From Conexibacter arvalis (GTDB lineage: Bacteria; Actinomycetota; Thermoleophilia; Solirubrobacterales; Solirubrobacteraceae), in NCBI RefSeq assembly GCF_014199525.1, contig NZ_JACHNU010000001.1:620001-684000 (forward strand): a stretch of DNA of 64,000 nt, read 5' to 3'. Position 1 is the first letter of the stretch. Every line of letters begins with the position of its first letter. The notes under the pieces are model-generated. The model worked only from the letters and a program-made list of their open reading frames with translations. It did no database searches and was not told the DNA's origin. This document shows, one piece after another, positions 6,562 to 14,111 of this stretch. Position numbers and translations under genes: made by a program.

Positions 6562-9000
6562 TCAGGCCGCCAGCGGCTCGAGTCGCTGCAGCAGCCGCGC
6601 CGCACGCGCATCCTCCGGATCGAGCGCATGCGCCTCGCGCGCGAAGTCGAGCGCCTCTTCGGTCATCCCCTGCGCGGCCGCGGCCTGCGCGATCCCCACG
6701 AGCGCGCGCACGTCGCGCGGGTCTTCGCTGCAGACGGCCATCCACTCCTCCGCGGCCGAGGCGAGGAAGCCGCGGCGGAGGTACATGTCGGCGAGCAGCT
6801 CGCGGCGCTCGCGCGGCGGCAGCGGCGTGCGCTCGACGAGCGCGACGAGCTGCCCGAAGGCGTCGACCTCCTCGACGCGCAGCAGCGCCTCGAGCGTGAC
6901 CGCCAGCAGCGGCAGCGCCGCCGCCGGCAGCTGCGCCACCGGCGGCTCGCCGCCGTCGGCGAGCGCCAGCCACGACTGGAACAGCTCGCGGTCGCCGGGC
7001 GCGAGCGAGGCGGTCGCCGCCAGCACCTCGGCGGCCCGCTCGAGCTCGCCGCCGACGATCCGCGCGAACAGCTCGCTGCGGCGCGCGGCGCCGGCGTGGG
7101 GCTCGGCGTCGTCGAGCGCGGCGGCGGTCTCGGCCGCCTCCGCGTAGCGCCGCTGCGTCAGCAGCGCCTCCGCGAGCGCGACCCGCGCCGCGCCGTTGGC
7201 CGGCTGGCGCTCCAGCAGGACGCGGTACTGCGCCTCGGCCGCCGCGGCCTCGCCCTGCTCGTACAGCGCGGTCGCGAGCATGTAGCGGACGGTCGGGCCG
7301 AGGTCGCCGACGTGGTGCTCGACGCGCGCGACGACGGCCGCCGGGTCGAGGCCGTCGGCGAGCATCGCGCTCGCGAACGGCAGCACGATCCCGAAGAACT
7401 CGGGATGGGCCGACAGGCAGGGGTCGAGCAGCGCGACGGCGGCGGCGTGGTCGCCCTGCCGGCGGCGGATCTCGGCGAGCGCGATCGTCGGCAGGTAGGT
7501 GCCCATGCCGACCGTCGCGGTGTAGCGGCCGGGCGCGTCGCCCATCTCGATGCAGCGCTCGAACCGCGCGACGGCGGCGTCGAGGCGCCCGAGCTCCTGC
7601 TCGCAGCAGGCCTGCTCGTAGACGAGGTCGGTGAAGCCGGGGAAGAGCTCCAGCCCCTCGGCGGCGCGCGCGATCGCGTCCTCGTGGCGGCGGCAGACGC
7701 GCAGCGCGCGCACGAGGCGGCTGACGAGCGCCGGCATGTAGCCCTGCGTCGTCTCGCCGCCTTCGGCGCGCGCCATCCGCCACGCCGCCTCGAACTCGGC
7801 CAGCGCGCGCTCGGCCTCGCCGGCGGCGGCGTACTCGGAGCCGAGGTTGAAGAGCAGGAAGGTCGAGTCGCCCTGCTCCTCGCGCTGGCGCAGCAGCAGC
7901 TCGACGTTGCGGCGCGACTTCTCCTTCGCGTCGCGGACGGCGCCGAGGTAGCCGTAGTGCTCGACGCGGATGTCGGTCGAGCGGATCCGCTCCGGCAGGT
8001 GACGCGGGAGCGTGTCGAGGATCTGCTCGTGCAGGCGCCCGGTGAAGCGGTACTGCGGCCGCGCGCGGAAGACGCGCAGCGCGTTGTGGACGGTGGCGCT
8101 GCCCTCGCCCAGCTCGCCGGTGTAGTTGGTCTCCGACAGGAAGAACGCCTCGCGCCAGGTCTGGCCGAGCAGCGACCGCAGCTGCGGGCCGTCCTCGACG
8201 ACGAGCACCTCGTCGGCGTCGAGGTACATCAGCCAGTCGCCGGTCGCGGCGTCGAACGAGACGTTGCGCGCGTCGGCGAAGGAGCCGGTCCACTCGTGGT
8301 GCAGCACGCGCGCGCCGAACGACTCGGCGATCTCGACGGTGCGGTCGGTCGAGCCGGTGTCGACGATCACGAGCTCGTCGGCGAACTCGGCGACGGCCGC
8401 CAGGCAGCGCGGCAGCATCTCCTCCTCGTCTCTGACGATCATGCAGAGCGAGAGCGTCAGCCCCTCGGCCGGCCGCGCCCGCTCGGCGACCCGCTCGGCG
8501 CGGCGGCCGAGGCCGGCGACGGCGACCGCGAGCGCCTTCGGCACCGCGTTGGCGGGCGGCGCGCCGGCGCGGCGGCGGCGGGCGAGCTCGGCGAGGTTGC
8601 GCCCGACCTCGGGCAGCTCGGGATCGAGCCGCCGCGCGGCGGTGAACAGCGCGTGGGCGGCCGGCAGGCCCCACAGCTCGTAGAAGAGGACGCCCGCGTA
8701 GTTGAGCAGCACCGGCTCGCGCGGCTCCTCCTCGAGCACCGCGACCAGCTCGTGCGCGACGGCGGCGTAGAGCGCGGCGACGCGCGAGCGCTGCTCGAGC
8801 TGGGCGTGGCGCAGGCCCGCCTCGACGAGCGCCTTGCGACGGGCGTAGCGCTCGTGCACGTCGTCGAGCGCGGCCGCCTCGGCGAACAGCGCGCGGAAGC
8901 CGTCGAGGTCGCCGCGCGCGAGCAGCGCCGCGGCGGCGGCCGCCGGGTCGATCGGCGTCGATGCGGAAGACGGTGTGGAGCCGGTGAGGCGGAGCGCCAT
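6562..9000 (-). CDS. GT2-type glycosyltransferase with TPR arrays (candidate flagellin glycosyltransferase)
   Basis: Predicted 812-residue protein. The start at 9000 is preferred because GGAGG precedes it at good spacing; an extension to 9138 is possible. Residues 1-170 are helical TPR-like repeats. A family 2 glycosyltransferase domain follows: LSLCMIVRDEEEMLPRCLAA, then ELVIVDTGSTDRTVEIAESF, then the metal-binding DXD as YLDADE. The remaining 450 residues are TPR-like helical repeats rich in Ala, Arg and Glu. This SunS/TPR-glycosyltransferase layout is known from enzymes that modify proteins or peptides. Its place between flaG-fliD and fliA suggests flagellin as the acceptor; that is inference. 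It uses few AGA codons, unlike the flagellar genes around it. Confidence 0.85.
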   Translation of the reverse strand: MALRLTGSTPSSASTPIDPAAAAAALLARGDLDGFRALFAEAAALDDVHERYARRKALVEAGLRHAQLEQRSRVAALYAAVAHELVAVLEEEPREPVLLNYAGVLFYELWGLPAAHALFTAARRLDPELPEVGRNLAELARRRRAGAPPANAVPKALAVAVAGLGRRAERVAERARPAEGLTLSLCMIVRDEEEMLPRCLAAVAEFADELVIVDTGSTDRTVEIAESFGARVLHHEWTGSFADARNVSFDAATGDWLMYLDADEVLVVEDGPQLRSLLGQTWREAFFLSETNYTGELGEGSATVHNALRVFRARPQYRFTGRLHEQILDTLPRHLPERIRSTDIRVEHYGYLGAVRDAKEKSRRNVELLLRQREEQGDSTFLLFNLGSEYAAAGEAERALAEFEAAWRMARAEGGETTQGYMPALVSRLVRALRVCRRHEDAIARAAEGLELFPGFTDLVYEQACCEQELGRLDAAVARFERCIEMGDAPGRYTATVGMGTYLPTIALAEIRRRQGDHAAAVALLDPCLSAHPEFFGIVLPFASAMLADGLDPAAVVARVEHHVGDLGPTVRYMLATALYEQGEAAAAEAQYRVLLERQPANGAARVALAEALLTQRRYAEAAETAAALDDAEPHAGAARRSELFARIVGGELERAAEVLAATASLAPGDRELFQSWLALADGGEPPVAQLPAAALPLLAVTLEALLRVEEVDAFGQLVALVERTPLPPRERRELLADMYLRRGFLASAAEEWMAVCSEDPRDVRALVGIAQAAAAQGMTEEALDFAREAHALDPEDARAARLLQRLEPLAA

Positions 9001-9035
9001 GGGGAGGGACCTCCAACGGGAGCGGACAACCGCAG

Positions 9036-9062
9036 TCATCGGCCGCAGGCGCCGACTCCTGA
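9036..9062 (-). promoter_or_regulatory. Possible sigma-28 promoter for the glycosyltransferase
   Basis: Minus strand: TCAG (9059-9062), 15 bp, then GCCGATGA (9036-9043; 7 of 8 against GCCGATAA). The -35 is poor, so this is the weakest of the six sites. The rest of the 9001-9292 gap between the two divergent genes shows nothing else I can name. Confidence 0.4.
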
Positions 9063-9292
9063 GCGAGCTGGTCGGATCGACCCTCGGAAAGGCCCGTAAA
9101 CCCTGGGTTTTCACGCTTCCGGGACGAGCCCTTCCCAAACGGGGTTATGTCCCCGACTCCCCCTCCCTGGACGGATGTTGGGTGCCGGGTACCCCAATCG
9201 GGCTATCCAGGCCGCGCCGTCGCAGTCCGATACCTGCCGCGCACCCCCAACCCCACAGGTAGTCCCTCGAACCCCCAGGAAGGCACCGGAGC

Positions 9293-10105
9293 ATGAAGCT
9301 CGACACGAGGCGTCACACCCGCATCTCCGCAGAAGATGCGCTGACGCTGTGGCGGCAGTACAAGGAGAGCGGGGATCGCGCCGTGCGCGACCGCCTCGTC
9401 CTCACATTCGCCCCGATGGTGAAGTACATCGTCTACAAGAAGGTGCGCGAGATCCCGGCCCGCTGCGAGGTCGAGGACTTCATCTCATGCGGCCTCGAGG
9501 CGCTGATCCACTCGATCGAGCGCTACGACCCCGCCAAGGGTGCGACGCTGGAGCAGTTCGCCTGGACCCGGATCCACGGCGCCGTGCTCGACGAGCTGCG
9601 CCGCCAGGACTGGGCCCCGCGCTCGCTGCGCCGTTGGGAGCGCGACATCAACCAGGCCCGGGAGCACTTCATCGGCGTCCACGGTCGGCGGCCCTCGCGC
9701 GAGGAGCTGGCCGGGGCGATCGGCACGACGCCCGCCGAGCTGCGTGCCCGCGAGGACGAGATCGTCGCCTCCGACGTGACGTCGCTGAACACGCTCGTGC
9801 TGAGCGACGACGAGACCGCGATCGAGCGGATCGACACGCTCGTGAGCGAGGACCGCTTCGCCGACCCCGAGCACCACACCGCCCGCGACCAGGCGAAGAT
9901 GCGCTTCCGCGAAGCGTTCGAGCGGCTCCCCCGCCGCGAGCGCGAGGTCGCCGTCCTGCTGTACGTCAAGAACCTGACCCTGCGCGAGATCGGCGCGATC
10001 CTCGGCGTCTCCGAGAGCCGCGTCTGCCAGATCCACGGGCAGCTCAAGCGGATGCTCAAGGAGGAGCTGTCCGCCGACTCCGTCCTCTTCAGCGAGGTCG
10101 CCTGA
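9293..10105 (+). CDS. fliA: RNA polymerase sigma-28 factor, FliA/WhiG family
   Basis: Directs RNA polymerase to late flagellar promoters. The protein has 270 residues. Region 2 is clear: LWRQYKESGDRAVRDRLVLTFAPMVKYI, then VEDFISCGLEALIHSIERYDPAKGATLEQFAWTRIHGAVLDELR, with the FliA-type WTRIHGA(V/I).DELR signature. Region 3 includes REELAGAIGTTPAEL. Region 4 has LPRREREVAVLLYVKNLTLREIGAILGVSESRVCQIH as helix-turn-helix. A GGAAGG/GGAG-like site precedes the ATG. No FlgM-like anti-sigma gene is visible in the window. The neighbouring flagellar units carry the cognate promoter. Confidence 0.95.
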   Translation: MKLDTRRHTRISAEDALTLWRQYKESGDRAVRDRLVLTFAPMVKYIVYKKVREIPARCEVEDFISCGLEALIHSIERYDPAKGATLEQFAWTRIHGAVLDELRRQDWAPRSLRRWERDINQAREHFIGVHGRRPSREELAGAIGTTPAELRAREDEIVASDVTSLNTLVLSDDETAIERIDTLVSEDRFADPEHHTARDQAKMRFREAFERLPRREREVAVLLYVKNLTLREIGAILGVSESRVCQIHGQLKRMLKEELSADSVLFSEVA

Positions 10106-10107
10106 CC

Positions 10108-10137
10108 GTCGCGGCGGCGGAGGACCGCCGCCGCGAC
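10108..10137. terminator. Bidirectional hairpin between convergent fliA and GH97 genes
   Basis: A perfect 13-bp stem (GTCGCGGCGGCGG with CCGCCGCCGCGAC) and a 4-nt loop fill the 34-bp gap between the two convergent stop codons. No T-run on either side. Confidence 0.7.
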
Positions 10138-10139
10138 CG

Positions 10140-11957
10140 TCAACGCGGGACGATCCGGACCGTCGCGCCGCCGTCGGCCGCCACCGGCAGCGCGAGCGTG
10201 TCCGAGCGGGTGACGAGCTCGCGCCGGAGGAGCAAGCCGTCGCCGGGGCCGTCGCCGACGATCGTCGCGTCGTACCGCCGCCCGGCGGCGAGGAACCGCA
10301 GCGGCACCGAGACCGTCGCGGCCGCGCCGGCGCGGATCGTGCCGACCCACCAGTCGCCGCCGTCGCGGCGGGCGAGCGTCGCGTCGCGGCCGGGGTAGCC
10401 GCCGACCAGCCGCGTCTCGTCCCACGCCGCCGGCACGGCCCGCAGCAGCTCGAGCGCCTCGGGACGGGCCGCGTACGCCTCCGGGCTGTCGGCGAAGTGC
10501 TGCAGCCCCGACTCGAACACGACCGACAGCGCCAGCTCGTGGCCGGCGGTCGACGCGCGGCCGGACGCCGAGAAGGTGACCGGCGTGTAGTCCATCGAGC
10601 CGACCGCGTTGCGCGTGAACGGCAGCGTCGCGTTGTGGGCGGGCGTGACCGCGCTGCCGCCGCTCATGTTGAACTCGGCGCCCATCACCGCCTCCATCGT
10701 CATCACGTTCGGCCAGCGGCGCTGGATGCCGCGCGGCAGCGTGCAGCCGTGGAAGTTGACGAGCAGCCGGTGGGCGGCCGCGGCGCGGGCGGTGCGGTCG
10801 AACCACGCCATCCGCGGCTGCGCGTCGGACTGCGGGAAGTCGAGCTTCACGCCGGCGACGCCCCAGCCGGCCCAGCGGGCGAACAGCTCGGCCCGCTCGG
10901 CGTCGGTGTCAACGTCGCTCCAGCGCGCCCACAGCAGCACGCCGACTCCGCGCCGGCGCGCGTGCTCGACCAGCTCCGGCACCCAGCCGTCGCTCCAACC
11001 CTCGTCGACGAGCACGTACTCCCAGCCGGCGTCGGCGGCGAAGTCGACGAACTGGCGCTGGCGCTCGAACGACCACGGGCTGCCGGGATCCGACCACCAC
11101 GACCAGGCGACGCGGCCCGGCTCGATCCAGCTCGCGTCGGCGATCTGGGAGCGGCCGCCGAGCGCGGTGACGAGGTCGGACTCGACGATCGTCGCGAGGT
11201 CGCCGACGACCGCGACGCGCCACGGCGTCGCGAGCGGCCGCCTCGCGTCGATCCGGCCCTGCGGCACGACACGCAGACGGTCGCGCCGCGCCGCCGAGAC
11301 GACGAGGTGGGAGGCGGCGTAGCTGCCGGTGACGTCGCTCTCGCTCAGCAGCGCCCACGTTCCGCCGGCGAGGGAGAAGAGCGCCGGGAAGGCGTAGCGG
11401 CCCGGCGCGACGGCGCGCATCCGCGCCGGCTCGTAGGGCTGCTCGTAGTTGGAGACCCAACGCTGCAGCCACGAGCGGGCGCCGCCGGGGACGGTGAAAC
11501 TCGACCGCTCGCCGGTGACGCGGACGCGGCCGCCGCCGCGCAGCAGGTAGCGGTAGGCGACGCCGTCGGCGGTCGCGACGAGCTCCAGGTCGACCCGCGC
11601 CTTCCCGCGGCGGAAGCGCAGCGTCTGGCCGCGGCCGCGGAGGCGGTGGAGCCGGCGCTTGCCGGTCGGCGTCGACCAGCGCTGGTCGACCGTGCGCGTG
11701 GCGCGGCCGGCGAAGCGCAGCCCGCGCGCGAGCGACCCGGCGGAGGTCGCGATGCCGAGCTCGCCGCGGAGCACCTGCGCGCCGGCGCGCCGGACGGTCA
11801 GCCGCAGCGGCGCGCCCGGCTGCCGTTGGCTCACCTCGGCGCCGATCCGGCCGTCGAGCGAGCGGATCGTCCAGCGCTGCGGCTGGGCCGCGCCGGCCGC
11901 GACCGCCGGCATGAGGAGCGCCGCCGAGAGGACGGCGGCGACGATCGCCTTGAGCAT
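10140..11957 (-). CDS. Secreted glycoside hydrolase, GH97-like (alpha-glucosidase/alpha-galactosidase family)
   Basis: Predicted 605-residue exported enzyme. The start at 11957 is chosen because it gives a signal peptide (hydrophobic core IVAAVLSAALLMPAVAAG, cut near AGA-A). It has an N-terminal beta-sandwich (residues about 30-270), a TIM barrel starting around WSWWSDPG, with VDEGWSDGW, VKLDFPQSD and EAVMGAEFN as barrel-strand motifs, and a C-terminal beta domain. GH97 contains both inverting enzymes (Glu base) and retaining ones (Asp nucleophile). The Asp in KLDF suggests the retaining type, but that is tentative. It sits alone, antisense, inside the flagellar island, convergent with fliA and divergent from flgF. 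Few AGA codons. Confidence 0.82.
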   Translation of the reverse strand: MLKAIVAAVLSAALLMPAVAAGAAQPQRWTIRSLDGRIGAEVSQRQPGAPLRLTVRRAGAQVLRGELGIATSAGSLARGLRFAGRATRTVDQRWSTPTGKRRLHRLRGRGQTLRFRRGKARVDLELVATADGVAYRYLLRGGGRVRVTGERSSFTVPGGARSWLQRWVSNYEQPYEPARMRAVAPGRYAFPALFSLAGGTWALLSESDVTGSYAASHLVVSAARRDRLRVVPQGRIDARRPLATPWRVAVVGDLATIVESDLVTALGGRSQIADASWIEPGRVAWSWWSDPGSPWSFERQRQFVDFAADAGWEYVLVDEGWSDGWVPELVEHARRRGVGVLLWARWSDVDTDAERAELFARWAGWGVAGVKLDFPQSDAQPRMAWFDRTARAAAAHRLLVNFHGCTLPRGIQRRWPNVMTMEAVMGAEFNMSGGSAVTPAHNATLPFTRNAVGSMDYTPVTFSASGRASTAGHELALSVVFESGLQHFADSPEAYAARPEALELLRAVPAAWDETRLVGGYPGRDATLARRDGGDWWVGTIRAGAAATVSVPLRFLAAGRRYDATIVGDGPGDGLLLRRELVTRSDTLALPVAADGGATVRIVPR

Positions 11958-12034
11958 CCGGCCGGAGGGTACCGGGAGCGCCCGCCGCGACCGCGCCGCA
12001 CGGCGCCCCCGGCCCGCGAGACGGCGCCGGTCGC

Positions 12035-12061
12035 TAAAGCTCCGCGCCGGGCGGCCGACCA
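12035..12061 (+). promoter_or_regulatory. Sigma-28 (FliA) promoter for flgF
   Basis: TAAA (12035-12038), exactly 15 bp, GCCGACCA (12054-12061): perfect -35, exact spacing, 6 of 8 in the -10. Only 11 bases separate it from the flgF ATG, so the transcript would be almost leaderless. Confidence 0.82.
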
Positions 12062-12072
12062 CCAGGGGCACT

Positions 12073-12771
12073 ATGGAGCGTGGTCTCTACATCGCCGCAT
12101 CCGGCATGCTCGCCGAGCAGATGCGGCAGGACGCGATCGCGAACGACCTCGCGAACGCCTCGACGCCCGGCTACAAGGCCGACCGCGTCACGCAGACGAG
12201 CTTCGGCGACCTGCTGCTGAGCAACAGCGCGACCGGCCAGGTCGTCGGCCCGCTCGGCATGGGCGCCTTCGCCGACGAGATGGTCACCAACCTCGCGCCG
12301 CAGGCGCTGCGGGTGACCGACGAGCCGCTCGACCTCGCGATCGCGGGCGAGGGCTGGTTCGCCGTCCAGACCGAGCAGGGCGTGCGCTACACCCGCAACG
12401 GCCAGTTCAGCTCCTCGCCCGACGGGATCCTGATCGACCAGCTCGGCAACCCCGTGCTCGGGCCCGGCGGCCAGCCGGTGCGGCTCGACGCGAGAGGGCA
12501 GGTCGTGCCCGGCAGCGTCGGGGTCTTCGCCGTCGCCAACGCGGCGAAGGTCGGCGACAACTACTTCACCGGCGCCGCCGGCGGCCAGGCCGCGGGCGAG
12601 GTCAAGGTCGGCGCGCTGGAGGGCTCGGGGATCGACCCGGCCCGCACGATGGTCGACATGATCGCCTCCTTCCGCGCCTACGAGGCCGGCCAGAAGGTGA
12701 TCAGCACGATCGACGACACGCTGCGCCGCACGTCGACCCAGGTCGGCAACTCGACCGGCGGGGCGTTCTAG
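12073..12771 (+). CDS. flgF: Flagellar rod protein, FlgF/FlhO type
   Basis: Rod protein of the hook/basal-body family, 232 residues. It starts with GLYIAASGMLAEQMRQDAIA and the NDLANASTPGYK box, carries LDLAIAGEGWFAVQTEQG.RYTRNG in the middle, and ends with VDMIASFRAYEAGQKVISTID. The ATG is fixed by this conserved N-terminus. Together with the next gene it forms the FlhO/FlhP (FlgF/FlgG) pair typical of Gram-positive flagella. Preceded by the best sigma-28 promoter in the window. Confidence 0.93.
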   Translation: MERGLYIAASGMLAEQMRQDAIANDLANASTPGYKADRVTQTSFGDLLLSNSATGQVVGPLGMGAFADEMVTNLAPQALRVTDEPLDLAIAGEGWFAVQTEQGVRYTRNGQFSSSPDGILIDQLGNPVLGPGGQPVRLDARGQVVPGSVGVFAVANAAKVGDNYFTGAAGGQAAGEVKVGALEGSGIDPARTMVDMIASFRAYEAGQKVISTIDDTLRRTSTQVGNSTGGAF

Positions 12772-12786
12772 CCGAGACGGCGGCGC

Positions 12787-12813
12787 TCAAGTCCCGCGCG
12801 CCGCGACCGATCA
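12787..12813 (+). promoter_or_regulatory. Sigma-28 (FliA) promoter for flgG
   Basis: TCAA (12787-12790; TCAAGTCC), exactly 15 bp, ACCGATCA (12806-12813). It lies 94 bp upstream of flgG in the flgF-flgG gap, so flgG starts a separate transcript from flgF. Confidence 0.72.
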
Positions 12814-12907
12814 CCAGGGACGAACGAACCGGGAGCCGACGCGCTGGACCGCACTGCGGAGGCCGCGCTCCCACACCCGATACGACCTCCAACGCTCGAG
12901 GACAGGG

Positions 12908-13648
12908 ATGCTCCAAGGCCTCTATTCGGCGGCCGCCGGCATGACAGCGCAGCAGCAGCGGATCGACGGCGTCGCGAACGACCTCGCGAACGTCTCGACG
13001 ACCGGCTACAAAAGCGTGCGCGTCGGGTTCCGCGACCTGCTCTACAACCCGCGCGGCGACCAGGCCGGCGAGACCGTCGCCGCCGGCGCCGGCACCGCGG
13101 CGACCCTCTTCGGCCGCTCGCAGGCGCAGGGCGCGCTGTTGACGACCGACCAGCCGCTCGACGTCGCGATCCAGGGCAGCGGCTTCTTCCAGGTCCGCAC
13201 CGCCGACGGCCAGCTCGCGCTGACGCGCGACGGCACCTTCCGGCTCGACAGCCTTGGGCGCCTCGGCACCGCCGACGGCGCGCTGCTCGTGCCGCCGATC
13301 CAGGTCCCGCGCGACACGCCGATCGACAGGATCTCGATCGCGACCGACGGCACGGTGCGCGTCAACGAGGGCCAGGTCGTCGGCCGCATCCAGCTCGTCA
13401 CCGTGACCGCCCCGGACGGCCTGCGCCCACTCGGCGACAACCGCTTCGCCGTGACGCCCGAGAGCGGCGCCGCGCGGGCCGCCGGCGCCGACGCGCAGCT
13501 GCTGCAGGGCCGGCTCGAGGGGTCGAACGTGAACATGTCCGACGCGATGGTCGACATGATGAACGCCCAGCGCGCCTTCCAGCTCGCCTCCAGAGCGATC
13601 CACATGCAGGACCAGATGCTCGAGGTCGCCAACCAGGTGAAGCGATGA
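12908..13648 (+). CDS. flgG: Flagellar distal rod protein, FlgG/FlhP type
   Basis: Distal rod subunit, 246 residues. It has MLQGLYSAAAGMTAQQQRID at the start, NDLANVSTTGYK, LDVAIQGSGFFQVRTADG.LALTRDG, and the C-terminal LEGSNVNMSDAMVDMMNAQR and MLEVANQVKR motifs that mark FlgG. An AGGACAGGG-type ribosome site precedes the ATG. The stop codon is followed at once by an unusual block of hairpins and a 51-bp tandem repeat. Confidence 0.95.
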   Translation: MLQGLYSAAAGMTAQQQRIDGVANDLANVSTTGYKSVRVGFRDLLYNPRGDQAGETVAAGAGTAATLFGRSQAQGALLTTDQPLDVAIQGSGFFQVRTADGQLALTRDGTFRLDSLGRLGTADGALLVPPIQVPRDTPIDRISIATDGTVRVNEGQVVGRIQLVTVTAPDGLRPLGDNRFAVTPESGAARAAGADAQLLQGRLEGSNVNMSDAMVDMMNAQRAFQLASRAIHMQDQMLEVANQVKR

Positions 13649-13650
13649 CG

Positions 13651-13711
13651 GGAAACTGCGGCCTGCGGCCTTGTTTCCTTGGCGAGAACTCGCCTGCGGC
13701 TCCTTCTCGCC
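13651..13711. repeat. Paired hairpins of the dispersed intergenic family (copy 1)
   Basis: Two adjacent hairpins follow flgG. Hairpin 1 (13651-13678) has arms GGAAAC/GTTTCC around a core of two GCGGCC motifs. Hairpin 2 (13681-13711) has 8-bp arms GGCGAGAA/TTCTCGCC around CTCGCCTGCGGCTCC. The cores, read on the other strand, resemble the cores at 24242-24309 and 36249-36312, while the arms are unrelated. Confidence 0.7.
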
Positions 13712-13812
13712 GGGCGCAGCCTCGCCTCCGCGGCGGGGCCTCGCCTGCGGCTCCTTCTCGCCGGGCGCAGCCTCGCCTCCGCGGCGGGGCCTCGCCTGCG
13801 GCTCCTTCTCGC
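13691..13812. repeat. 51-bp tandem repeat, 2.4 copies
   Basis: Identical 51-bp units at 13691-13741 and 13742-13792 are followed by a 20-bp partial unit at 13793-13812. Each unit starts with CGCCTGCGGCTCCTTCTCGC. It expands the core of hairpin 2 next to it and fills the flgG-flgJ gap. Confidence 0.9.
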
Positions 13813-13826
13813 AGCGGGGTGTCGCG

Positions 13827-14111
13827 ATGAGCGGCGGGCTCGCTCCGATCGACGCGGCGCTGCTGCCGGCCGACATCCGCCAGGGCTCGCAGACGCGCCG
13901 CGACGCCTACGTCGCGTCGCTCGGCTTCGAGCAGATGCTCGTCCAGCAGCTGACCGAGTCGCTCACCTCCTCCGCCAGATCGGCGGTCGGCGGCGACTCG
14001 CCGTACGCGAGCATGATGCCGACGGCGATGGCCGACGGGATCATGGAGGCCGGCGGGCTCGGGCTCGCGCGCCAGCTGACCGACTCGATCGTGCCGGAGG
14101 AGCGGAGATGA
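13827..14111 (+). CDS. flgJ: Rod-binding protein, FlgJ N-terminal domain type
   Basis: A 94-residue protein equal to the N-terminal rod-binding (capping) domain of FlgJ, without the muramidase domain of Proteobacterial FlgJ. Family features are the helix SLGFEQMLVQQLTESLTSS, then YASMMPTAMADGIMEAGGLGLARQLTDSI, close to the F..M....A..ia..GGiGLA..l pattern. The start at 13827 is chosen because the upstream frame would encode the 51-bp tandem repeat. The end overlaps flgN by ATGA. Confidence 0.85.
   Translation: MSGGLAPIDAALLPADIRQGSQTRRDAYVASLGFEQMLVQQLTESLTSSARSAVGGDSPYASMMPTAMADGIMEAGGLGLARQLTDSIVPEERR

Noticed and set aside
9001-9292. Possible riboswitch (for example cyclic-di-GMP) in the fliA upstream gap
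   Set aside because: I could not find the conserved junction or tetraloop-receptor features; GC-rich C-runs are not enough.
13671-13826. Upstream in-frame extension of flgJ encoding a repeated 17-residue peptide
   Set aside because: It is the 51-bp DNA tandem repeat read as protein; FlgJ-type proteins start near the chosen ATG and the repeat belongs to an intergenic hairpin block.
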